Of a stretch of 5,463 bases of DNA, positions 1 through 5,360 are shown piece by piece; position 1 is the stretch's first letter, and the number at the start of each line of letters is the position of its first letter. The stretch comes from Chloroflexota bacterium (lineage in GTDB: Bacteria > Chloroflexota > Anaerolineae > B4-G1 > SLSP01), in contig JAKJAE010000211.1 in NCBI GenBank assembly GCA_022707665.1, positions 1 through 5,463 of the forward strand, given 5' to 3'. A model generated the notes under the pieces. It had not been told where the DNA came from. It was given only the letters and a program-made list of their open reading frames with translations, and made no database searches. Both the position numbers and the translations under genes were made by a program.

Positions 1-1552
1 GAAACCAGTCCAGGCGTTGTGGATCTGGACCCGCGAGTCCGTAGAGTGGGACGTCGCCCATCACGTAGCGCCCTGGCGGCGGGTAGAAAGCAGCAGGTGC
101 TATCGATGCGCCCGCAGTGGGCCAGATCGGGTAGTAATCGATATCATAGTAGCTCGGATCCGCAGCCGTGAAGGTGATCACACCAGGTTTGGGGCCGGGA
201 TGCGTCACCAGATAGGTTCGCAGTTGCTTGTAGGCCTGCCCCCAATCGCGCGTGTAGTCGACCAGGTACCGGTAGCCGCCATCGGGCCCTCCCACGAGCT
301 CGTTGAAGTAGCTCAGTTCGTTGGGGTATATCGCGAGCGCGCCGATAACGTACCACGCGCCGAACACACCGGCTGCAACGCGGCCAAGCTTGCGCAATCG
401 CACAATGAGCGTGGCTAGACCCACTGCTGCGACGATGTAGAGTTGCGGGTGCACGGGATAGAAGTGACGGTAGCTGACATTCATCCCAATGAAGATCGAG
501 ATGGCACTGTAGATGACCGGGAAGACTAGCAGCGACCGCAAGTGTAAATCGGACCGTCGGCGACGAAGTGCGACGGTTACTCCAACGGACAGAGCAATCA
601 ACAGCGGAAGGGGGTTCTTGATCAGGATGTTCAGCGGGAAATACCATAGCTGTCGACCCGTCCAGAGCTTGCCGAACGCGACAACAACGCGCACATCGGT
701 GGTCCCCAACTGGTTGACAAAGGCCGTCCAATAGGCCGGGGCAGGGAGCGGCAGCGGTACAAAGTCGACGGAACCGACGGTGAAACCGAACGCCAGCCAG
801 ACGAGGACTCCTGCTACCACAAGAGCCATCACCGTCTGCGCCAATCGGCGGCGCCCTTCGTCTGGCCAATGGCGCACAATCGCGTCAAGGGCCATCAGCC
901 CGAAGACTCCCACCCAGAGGAAAGCGGAGAACTTGGCGAGCAAAGCCAGCCCCAACGCTGCTCCGGCGAGAAGGACACTCCGCCACTGAGGGCGCTGTTG
1001 CCAACGCCAAGTGGCATAGAGTGCTGCCGTTCCGATGGCGACGAGCCCCATATCGGTATTTGCAAGCCTCCCGTGGGCCAACAGCGTAGGGTCGAAGACC
1101 AGCAGACCGAGCGCCAACCAGCTCGCACGGCGCCCGCCAAGCTCTCGCGACCACCGCGTCACGAGAGCGCCCAGAAGGACGGTGAGGAGCATCACGGGCG
1201 TGCGCGCCAGCACCTCTGTACGCGGCAGCGGCGCGGCGTAAGGGAGGAAGGCGTTGGTGTAGGCCACCAGATCGCTCCCCCACCCATCGAGTTGCTCCAG
1301 CGGGATCGCCGGCTCGGAGATGTAGAAGGGCAGGGCTTCGAGACTATTTAGCAATGGCGGCTGGAGGTGCCGGGCATAGAGCCAGTCGGCAGCGTGCCCC
1401 CGCGCCAGGAATGCATAGCCAGCCGCAAACTTAAAGGGTTCATCCATCGAGAAGGAAAGCTGGCGCCCGCCGAAGGTAAGCAGCCCCCAGAGAACGAGCA
1501 GAAGTGCGTATAGGATCAGGTTATCTCGTTTGCGTTGCATCGTTCGGTTCAT
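1..1552 (-). CDS. GT39/ArnT-like polytopic membrane glycosyltransferase (3' end cut by window edge)
   Basis: The minus-strand frame is open for 517 codons from ATG 1552 to the left edge with no stop. The product resembles lipid-carrier-dependent glycosyltransferases of the GT39/PMT/ArnT group, which move a sugar from a polyprenyl-phosphate donor onto an acceptor outside the membrane. Seen in the sequence: a short basic N-tail, a first membrane segment (about residues 11-27), an acidic Asp37-Glu38 pair where the family has its catalytic Asp in the first outer loop, the motif DPTLLAHGRLANTD (154-167), LAKFSAF (205-211), YFPLNILIKNPLP (304-316), a YRHFYP segment (361-366), NELSYFNELVGGP (411-423) and DWGQ (436-439). 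About nine or ten hydrophobic stretches are visible, followed by the start of a soluble tail with paired Tyr residues. By comparison with relatives I infer that a few dozen C-terminal residues are missing. ATG 1540 (codon 5) is an alternative start; neither has a clear ribosome site. An in-frame TGA lies 33 codons upstream. Acceptor and sugar are unknown. Confidence 0.85.
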   Translation of the reverse strand, partial: MNRTMQRKRDNLILYALLLVLWGLLTFGGRQLSFSMDEPFKFAAGYAFLARGHAADWLYARHLQPPLLNSLEALPFYISEPAIPLEQLDGWGSDLVAYTNAFLPYAAPLPRTEVLARTPVMLLTVLLGALVTRWSRELGGRRASWLALGLLVFDPTLLAHGRLANTDMGLVAIGTAALYATWRWQQRPQWRSVLLAGAALGLALLAKFSAFLWVGVFGLMALDAIVRHWPDEGRRRLAQTVMALVVAGVLVWLAFGFTVGSVDFVPLPLPAPAYWTAFVNQLGTTDVRVVVAFGKLWTGRQLWYFPLNILIKNPLPLLIALSVGVTVALRRRRSDLHLRSLLVFPVIYSAISIFIGMNVSYRHFYPVHPQLYIVAAVGLATLIVRLRKLGRVAAGVFGAWYVIGALAIYPNELSYFNELVGGPDGGYRYLVDYTRDWGQAYKQLRTYLVTHPGPKPGVITFTAADPSYYDIDYYPIWPTAGASIAPAAFYPPPGRYVMGDVPLYGLAGPDPQRLDWF

Positions 1553-1561
1553 CCCTGGTGG

Positions 1562-1567
1562 AGTATA
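1562..1567 (-). promoter_or_regulatory. Possible -10 box (TATACT) for the glycosyltransferase
   Basis: TATACT on the minus strand matches the sigma-70 -10 consensus in five of six bases. The hexamer 17 bases upstream (GGTGCA) is a poor -35. Transcription would begin near 1555, almost at ATG 1552, which would mean a leaderless message or use of ATG 1540. Weak evidence. Confidence 0.25.
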
Positions 1568-1651
1568 GCGTCGTCCGGAGGCACTGCACCAGGCCAACGC
1601 CTGACCGAGCCACCGGACTGGCTTCTCAGGTGGTCCAGCACCCCGTGATCA

Positions 1652-1709
1652 GGGATTGGTGGTTGGGGTCTGGAGCGCGGACTCTTCCGGATCCCCTCCC
1701 ACCAATCCC
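1652..1709 (-). terminator. Large imperfect hairpin downstream of the UxuA-family gene
   Basis: GGGATTGGTGG (1652-1662) and CCACCAATCCC (1699-1709) are perfect 11-bp inverted copies. Inside them GGGG (1665-1668) can pair with CCCC (1693-1696), and GGA with TCC further in, giving a long stem with small bulges. In the minus-strand transcript it begins nine bases after the TGA at 1719-1721. No U-run follows it, so it is not a textbook Rho-independent terminator. It could protect the 3' end of the dehydratase message, act with Rho, or be a REP-like repeat. The inverted repeat is certain; its role is inferred. Confidence 0.5.
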
Positions 1710-1718
1710 CAGTCTCGG

Positions 1719-2699
1719 TCACTCCCGATAGACCGCCTCACGCAGTCCCTTGATGTAGCCAATCGCGAAGAGCCGCCCGATGCGGGTGTAGCCAGGATGG
1801 CCGTAGTCGTCGCCGGCCATCGTGGGCACATGGTCGGGGCGGCAGACGCCCTCATATCCGATGTCGCGGTAGGCGCGGAGGCATGCGAGCATATCGGTCT
1901 TGCCGTCGTCGTGGAAGGTCTCGGCGAACTTCTCCACCGTGCCGCGCACGTCGCGGAAGTGGACGAAGAAGATCTTCTTCTGGCTGCCGAAGTGCCGGAT
2001 GGCCCCGGGCAGGTCGTCGGTCATCAGCGTGAAGTTGCCCTGGCAGAGCGCGATGCCGTTGACGGGGCTCGGGACCAGGTCCAGCAGCTTCTGGTAGTTC
2101 TCGATGCTGCGCAGCACCCGGGCGATACCGCGGAGGGGAGAGAGGGGCGGGTCGTCGGGGTGCGCTGCCAGCTTCACGTTGACCTCCTCCGCGACCGGCA
2201 CCACCGCCTCCAGGAAGTACTTGAGGTTGTCCCAGACCTGCTCGTCGGAGATTTCGCCATACTCCGTCAGCGGCGCGTTCTTCATCAAGGCGTGGTCATA
2301 GCCCGTGACGAGGGCGCCACCGCGGCTGGGAATGGTGCTCGAGGTGCGCACGACGTGGACGTAGGGCATAAACTCGTAGCACCAGACCGGGATGCCCAGC
2401 CGGCCCATGTTGCGGATGAACTCCTGGATGACGGCGATCTCCTCGTCACGCCCGGGCAGGCCCAACTTGATCTTGTGCATCGGGGGCCGGTCCTCGATGA
2501 CGGCTAACTCGAAGCCGGCATCGGCATACGCCGTCTTCGTGCGCATCAGCGACATATAGCTCCACGGCTGCATGTCGGGCGGCGCATTCGGGATCGGCTG
2601 CAGGCTGAACCCGCCGACCACATAGTCGACGCCACACTGTTTGATCGGGAGCCAGAGTTCCCTCTGCGTCGGATTGAAGACTTCGGCGATTTTTATCAT
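1719..2699 (-). CDS. Mannonate dehydratase (UxuA)-family TIM-barrel protein
   Basis: A 326-residue product from ATG 2699, chosen because AGGAGG lies four bases upstream and recognisable family sequence begins here. UxuA removes water from D-mannonate to give 2-keto-3-deoxy-D-gluconate in hexuronate catabolism, in the cytoplasm with a divalent metal. Family signatures in order: CYEFMPY (107-113), SRGGALVTGYD (125-135), AAHPDDPP (178-185), Cys219 in ALCQGNF, HFRDV (247-251), FHDDGKTD (262-269), RPDH (287-290) and PGYTRIGR (302-309). The conserved Cys, His and Asp-His of these motifs are the expected metal ligands. From memory, the protein is shorter than E. coli UxuA (about 394 residues), and the loop after FH is about four residues shorter than the UxuA version (HEAAHLNGDVD). 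It looks like a UxuA sub-branch of unproven substrate. The gene follows the RhmD-like gene after 245 bp and probably shares its promoter. The frame stays open upstream for another 128 codons through repeats; I consider that non-coding. Confidence 0.87.
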   Translation of the reverse strand: MIKIAEVFNPTQRELWLPIKQCGVDYVVGGFSLQPIPNAPPDMQPWSYMSLMRTKTAYADAGFELAVIEDRPPMHKIKLGLPGRDEEIAVIQEFIRNMGRLGIPVWCYEFMPYVHVVRTSSTIPSRGGALVTGYDHALMKNAPLTEYGEISDEQVWDNLKYFLEAVVPVAEEVNVKLAAHPDDPPLSPLRGIARVLRSIENYQKLLDLVPSPVNGIALCQGNFTLMTDDLPGAIRHFGSQKKIFFVHFRDVRGTVEKFAETFHDDGKTDMLACLRAYRDIGYEGVCRPDHVPTMAGDDYGHPGYTRIGRLFAIGYIKGLREAVYRE

Positions 2700-2703
2700 G
2701 GTG

Positions 2704-2709
2704 CCTCCT
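2704..2709 (-). promoter_or_regulatory. Shine-Dalgarno site fixing the start of the UxuA-family gene
   Basis: AGGAGG on the minus strand ends four bases before ATG 2699. It decides the start against the longer open frame that begins at 3083. The outer end of the predicted repeat stem lies only 13 bases upstream, so folding of the repeats could affect access to this site. Confidence 0.75.
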
Positions 2710-2722
2710 AGAAATGGTGAAC

Positions 2723-2809
2723 GAGAAAGCGAGCGGGCGAAAAAGCGAGAAAGCGAGAAAGCGAGAAAGCGAATAGGCGAGAAGCGAGCAGACGAGAAAG
2801 CGATTGAGC
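2723..2809 (+). repeat. Octamer tandem array, GA-rich on plus strand (11 units)
   Basis: Eleven consecutive units read on the plus strand with consensus GAGAAAGC: an exact unit at 2723, then GAGCGGGC, GAAAAAGC, three exact units (2747-2770), GAATAGGC, a 7-base GAGAAGC, GAGCAGAC, another exact unit (2794-2801) and GATTGAGC. Nearly every unit keeps the initial GA and the final C. The array sits between the two dehydratase genes and faces an inverted partner at 2879-2936. Translations of either strand give only Arg/Ser/Lys/Glu or Arg/Ser/Phe/Leu periodicity, so it is not credible coding sequence. Confidence 0.9.
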
Positions 2810-2918
2810 GCGTGCAAGCATCAACAGGGCGGAGAAGAAACCTTGGCCCTTGGTCACCTATAGCGTGTACTGCCCCTCTCCTTCTCGCTTTCTCGCCTTT
2901 TCGCCCGCTCGCTTTTTC
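2723..2918. repeat. 37-bp inverted repeat formed by the two octamer arrays
   Basis: Bases 2723-2759 and 2882-2918 are reverse complements at 35 of 37 positions; the exceptions are at 2725 and 2744. In the minus-strand transcript the second exception is a G-U pair, leaving one A-C mismatch in a 37-bp stem with a 122-base loop. The arms share the irregular unit GAGCGGGC in matching position, so the symmetry exceeds what two independent arrays of one octamer would give. The outer flanks also match after a one-base gap: GTGAA at 2717-2721 and its complement TTCAC at 2937-2941. It lies in the transcribed gap between the two dehydratase genes. Possible roles are an RNA stability or processing element, a cruciform, or a MITE-like insertion; none is shown. 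Confidence 0.85.
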
Positions 2919-2936
2919 GCTTTCTCGCTTTCTCGC
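2879..2936 (-). repeat. Octamer tandem array, GA-rich on minus strand (7 units)
   Basis: Read on the minus strand from 2934 downwards: two exact GAGAAAGC units, GAAAAAGC, GAGCGGGC, GAAAAGGC, an exact unit and a decayed GAGAAGGA, preceded by GC. It begins within a dozen bases after the stop codon (2945-2947) of the RhmD-like gene. It is the same repeat family as 2723-2809 in the opposite orientation. The unique spacer between the arrays (about 2810-2878) shows no recognisable feature. Confidence 0.9.
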
Positions 2937-2944
2937 TTCACTGG

Positions 2945-4132
2945 TCAGAACCGCAGGTCCTCCATGACCTCGATCCGGCTCTCGTCCAGCGCCATGCCGA
3001 TGCCGGGCTGGGTGGAGAGGCCGACTTTGCCGTCGACGGGCTCGATGCGGTCCTTCAGGAAAAACTGGTGGATGGTGTTCCACTTGTCCAGGTATTCCAG
3101 GACCGGGCAGGTGGTGACCGGCTGAGAGGCGATGAGGTGGATCGTCGCCGGCACCGAATGGCCGTGGGGGATGACGGGCAGATCGTAGGCCGAGGCCAGG
3201 GCGCAGATCTTGAGCATCTCAGAGATGCCACCCGCCCAGTAGATGTCGGGTTGCAGCACGTCGACGGCGCCGGCATCCATGAGGGCCTTAAGTCCCCAAC
3301 GGGTGTACTCGTGCTCGCCACCGGCGATCGGGGTCGTGACGGCGCGGCGGATCTCGGCGTACTGGGGGATCTTGTCGGGCAGCACGGGCTCCTCCAGCCA
3401 ACGGGGCTCGTAGGGAGCCAGGCGGCGCGCCATCTCGATGGTATAGGGGACATCCCAGCTCATCCAACAGTCGAGCATAATGTCGACGTCCGGCCCCACG
3501 GCCTCACGGAGGGTGTGCACGAGCTCGACGTTCCTGGCAATGCCGGCCTGGCCATCGGTCGGCCCCTCACGGAAGAACCATTTCATGGCCCGGTAGCCAC
3601 GCGCCACCATCTCCTTCGCCCGCTGCGCCACCAACGCGGGCTCCAGCGAATAGCCCAGCATGCTGGCGTAGGCGGGGATCGTGTCACGGACCGGGCCGCC
3701 GAGCAGGCGGTAGACCGGCACGCCGGCCCATTTGCCCTTCAGGTCCCAGAGCGCGCAGTCGACGACGCTCAGGGCCATCATCGGGGTCCCCTTGCGCCCG
3801 TGAACCATCGACCGGTAGAGCCGGTCCCAGATGCGCTCCGTGGCCAGCGGGTCGTGCCCGATCAGCAGCGGGGCGAGTTGGTGGCGGATGATGAAGGCCT
3901 GGTCAGCGGTGGTGGGGCCCCCCAGGCCGGTCACGCCCTCGTCCGTCTCGATCTCGCAGAACTGCGAGCGCATCTCGTAGAGTCCGTCCTCGATCCTGGA
4001 GAGCCAGCCGTGGCCCTCGACCTTGTGCTCGGGGTAGATGTCGGTGGGGCGGATGAGGCGTTCCTCCCAGAACTCGCCCGCAAATGCCATCCTACCTCGC
4101 ACTTCGAACAGCCGGACTGCCGTGATCTTCAT
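2945..4132 (-). CDS. Enolase-superfamily acid-sugar dehydratase, L-rhamnonate dehydratase (RhmD)-like
   Basis: A 395-residue, full-length mandelate racemase/muconate lactonizing enzyme-type protein. RhmD converts L-rhamnonate to 2-keto-3-deoxy-L-rhamnonate by Mg-assisted proton abstraction in the cytoplasm. Visible: an N-terminal capping domain (about 1-125), then VVDCALWDLKGK (123-134), YRLLGGPVRD (141-150), MKWFFREGPTDG (183-194), LDCWMSWDV (220-228) with metal ligand Asp221, WLEEP (245-249) with ligand Glu247, GGEHEYT (271-277) with ligand Glu273, QPDIYWAGG (294-302) with Asp296, and IPHGHS (321-326) with His323. Asp296-His323 fits the family's catalytic dyad. LDCWMS, the Glu-His after GG and QPD-x-x-W-x-GG are close to RhmD as I remember it. 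The N-terminal specificity loop differs, so the exact substrate (rhamnonate or another C5/C6 aldonate) is open. AGGAGG seven bases before ATG 4132 supports the start. Probably the first gene of a two-gene unit with the UxuA-family gene. Confidence 0.88.
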   Translation of the reverse strand: MKITAVRLFEVRGRMAFAGEFWEERLIRPTDIYPEHKVEGHGWLSRIEDGLYEMRSQFCEIETDEGVTGLGGPTTADQAFIIRHQLAPLLIGHDPLATERIWDRLYRSMVHGRKGTPMMALSVVDCALWDLKGKWAGVPVYRLLGGPVRDTIPAYASMLGYSLEPALVAQRAKEMVARGYRAMKWFFREGPTDGQAGIARNVELVHTLREAVGPDVDIMLDCWMSWDVPYTIEMARRLAPYEPRWLEEPVLPDKIPQYAEIRRAVTTPIAGGEHEYTRWGLKALMDAGAVDVLQPDIYWAGGISEMLKICALASAYDLPVIPHGHSVPATIHLIASQPVTTCPVLEYLDKWNTIHQFFLKDRIEPVDGKVGLSTQPGIGMALDESRIEVMEDLRF

Positions 4133-4139
4133 CCTCGCG

Positions 4140-4145
4140 CCTCCT
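4140..4145 (-). promoter_or_regulatory. Shine-Dalgarno site of the RhmD-like gene
   Basis: AGGAGG on the minus strand, with seven bases between it and ATG 4132: a full-consensus site at good spacing, confirming that start. Confidence 0.75.
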
Positions 4146-4168
4146 GTAACGTCTGCCGTGCCACGGGC

Positions 4169-4187
4169 CTCCGGTCAAGGTCCGGAG
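4169..4187 (-). promoter_or_regulatory. Small hairpin in the 5' leader of the dehydratase transcript
   Basis: CTCCGG and CCGGAG form a perfect 6-bp stem around a 7-base loop within the predicted leader of about 70 bases. No U-run follows and I see no known riboswitch fold. It may be incidental in GC-rich DNA. Confidence 0.3.
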
Positions 4188-4208
4188 AAGGATATGTCGC
4201 TGGGGTTC

Positions 4209-4237
4209 ATTGTAGAAGCTGCACATGCCACTGTCAA
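4209..4237 (-). promoter_or_regulatory. Sigma-70 promoter for the dehydratase unit
   Basis: On the minus strand, TTGACA (4237-4232) is a perfect -35 box, followed by a 17-base spacer and TACAAT (4214-4209), a five-of-six -10 box. Transcription would start near 4202, leaving a leader of about 70 bases before ATG 4132. This is the best promoter in the window and very probably drives the RhmD-like gene and, by read-through, the UxuA-family gene. Confidence 0.8.
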
Positions 4238-4242
4238 ACAGT
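4230..4242. promoter_or_regulatory. Candidate operator palindrome ACTGT-CAA-ACAGT
   Basis: Two perfect 5-bp inverted half-sites separated by three bases. It covers the whole -35 box of the minus-strand dehydratase promoter and lies just upstream of the candidate -10 box of the plus-strand hydrolase gene. A regulator bound here could control both directions. Position supports an operator; the half-sites are short and no regulator gene is in the window. Confidence 0.4.
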
Positions 4243-4247
4243 TGTTG

Positions 4248-4253
4248 TATGAT
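4248..4253 (+). promoter_or_regulatory. Possible -10 box (TATGAT) for the hydrolase gene
   Basis: TATGAT matches the -10 consensus in five of six bases and would place the start of transcription near 4260, about 29 bases before ATG 4289. No good -35 hexamer lies at 16-18 bases, so it would need an activator or be weak. Confidence 0.35.
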
Positions 4254-4266
4254 GAGAGCAGCATCA
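4250..4266. promoter_or_regulatory. Second small palindrome TGATG-N7-CATCA
   Basis: Perfect 5-bp inverted half-sites around a 7-base spacer, overlapping the candidate -10 and start region of the hydrolase promoter. The position would suit a repressor site; half-sites this short can arise by chance. Confidence 0.25.
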
Positions 4267-4275
4267 CTCTACGAT

Positions 4276-4282
4276 AGGAGGT
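4276..4282 (+). promoter_or_regulatory. Shine-Dalgarno site of the hydrolase gene
   Basis: AGGAGGT ends six bases before ATG 4289, a full-consensus site that fixes the start. Confidence 0.78.
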
Positions 4283-4288
4283 ACAGCC

Positions 4289-5344
4289 ATGACCATTCGA
4301 AACCTGAGTCCCAATCAGATGTTCGTGGAGATGGCAAAGGCGCACCGACCTCAATATCACTTCACCGGGACCACACGCGCCGATTTCACTGCGTGGAAGC
4401 TGGAGGCATTGCCCAAGGTCCTGGCGACCCTGGGGGACTTTCCTGCCAGGGTCGATCCCAATCCGCAGTTGCTGGCCGAGTGGGAGGACCGCGATCTGGT
4501 GCGCCAGCGCTGGATCATCGACGTGCAGCCGTATCTATCAGCGACGATGCTCGTCAACCTGCCGAAGGGGCTTGGTGCGAAGGAGGAGCGCCCCGCGATC
4601 CTCTGCTGCCATGGACACGGCCCCTATGGCAAGGAACCTGTCATGGGCAATCAGACGACCCCGGCGCTGAGACAGGAGATCGCGGACCACGGCTACAACT
4701 ACGGCGAGGTGATGGCGCAGAAAGGCTTCATTACCTACGCGATCGACTGGATCGGGTTTGGAGAACGCAACGATAGCCAGAAGCCCAACCATCTCAATGT
4801 CGCTGGGAACCGCGACTGGTGCAACCTGTACTACTTGCATGCTACGATGTTTGGGATGACCTCGCTCTCGATCAACGTGGCTCACGGCAAGGTTGCCACC
4901 GACGTCATCAGCACCTTCCCCAACGTCGATTCTGAACGCCTGGGGGTGATGGGTCTGAGCGGCGGCGGGACGATGGCGCTCTGGATGACGCTGTGCGACG
5001 AGCGGGTCAAGGCCAGCGAGATCATCTGCTATAGCGACCTCTGGTGGGCCTTCGGAATGCGCGACATCAACTACTGCGGCATGCAGGTGGCGCCGGGGCT
5101 GTACAAGCTCGTGGACCTGCCGGAGCTCCAGGGGCTCATCGCGCCGCGTCCGCTGCTGATCACGATCGGTGCCAACGATACCTGCTTCAAGGTCGACACC
5201 GCGATGCAGTGCTACCAGCAGCTTGCGACGATCTACCAGGCAGCGGAGGCCAGTCACCGCTTGGAGCTCGACCTCCATCCCGGCGAGCATGGCTGGGCGG
5301 GCAACAAGTCGGAGGCGTTCTTCAGGCGCTACCTGGAGGCGTAG
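4289..5344 (+). CDS. Alpha/beta hydrolase (Abhydrolase_7 / acetyl-xylan-esterase-like), substrate unknown
   Basis: A 351-residue alpha/beta-fold hydrolase, full length for its group, with no signal peptide or membrane segment, so probably cytoplasmic. Visible elements in order: a helical N-terminal region (1-75); a strand leading to CCHGHGPYGKEPVMG (106-120), where HGHG is the expected oxyanion-hole segment; YAIDWIGFGER (150-160); the nucleophile elbow GLSGGG (222-227) with Ser224; GAND (294-297) with Asp297 as the likely acid; and HPGEHGW (330-336), where His334 is the likely catalytic base. The HGHG and GFGER motifs recall Abhydrolase_7 (PF12715) and acetyl-xylan-esterase/dienelactone-hydrolase relatives. 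These enzymes cut carboxylic esters, lactones or acyl groups; the substrate cannot be named here. It is divergent from the dehydratase unit across a shared 156-bp control region, suggesting co-regulation, perhaps deacylating a sugar or opening a sugar lactone before dehydration (inference). It converges on the partial gene at 5361 with 16 bases between stop codons. Confidence 0.85.
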   Translation: MTIRNLSPNQMFVEMAKAHRPQYHFTGTTRADFTAWKLEALPKVLATLGDFPARVDPNPQLLAEWEDRDLVRQRWIIDVQPYLSATMLVNLPKGLGAKEERPAILCCHGHGPYGKEPVMGNQTTPALRQEIADHGYNYGEVMAQKGFITYAIDWIGFGERNDSQKPNHLNVAGNRDWCNLYYLHATMFGMTSLSINVAHGKVATDVISTFPNVDSERLGVMGLSGGGTMALWMTLCDERVKASEIICYSDLWWAFGMRDINYCGMQVAPGLYKLVDLPELQGLIAPRPLLITIGANDTCFKVDTAMQCYQQLATIYQAAEASHRLELDLHPGEHGWAGNKSEAFFRRYLEA

Positions 5345-5360
5345 AAGGGACGCTGGCGAG

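Noticed and set aside
144..869. 241-codon minus-strand open frame
   Set aside because: It is on the same strand but out of frame with the glycosyltransferase, whose own frame is uninterrupted and carries family motifs. The product is Arg/Cys/Ser-rich.
1656..2507. 283-codon plus-strand open frame
   Set aside because: Antisense shadow of the UxuA-family gene; its product is Val/Asp/His/Gln-rich with no domain logic.
2723..2936. CRISPR array
   Set aside because: The units are 8 bp, contiguous and without unique spacers, and occur in both orientations. No cas gene is present.
2641..2967. 108-codon plus-strand frame with a Lys/Arg/Glu repeat resembling a coiled coil
   Set aside because: The periodicity is simply the octamer read in rotating frames; there is no ribosome site and it overlaps both flanking genes.
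1719..3083. A 454-codon version of the UxuA-family gene starting at 3083
   Set aside because: The first 128 codons overlap the 3' end of the RhmD-like gene and pass through the octamer arrays, giving Arg/Ser/Phe/Leu periodicity. The family sequence begins at ATG 2699, right behind AGGAGG.
3068..4252. 394-codon plus-strand open frame
   Set aside because: It is antisense to the RhmD-like gene, whose complete active-site motif set is intact. The plus-strand product has no recognisable domain and no ribosome site; long antisense frames are expected in GC-rich DNA.
4245..4275. Alternative hydrolase promoter using TACGAT (4270-4275) as -10
   Set aside because: The start of transcription would fall inside or after AGGAGGT, removing the ribosome site, and the -35 spacing (19 or more bases) is poor.
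4538..5290. 250-codon minus-strand open frame
   Set aside because: Antisense to the hydrolase gene, which has a complete catalytic triad and a strong ribosome site.
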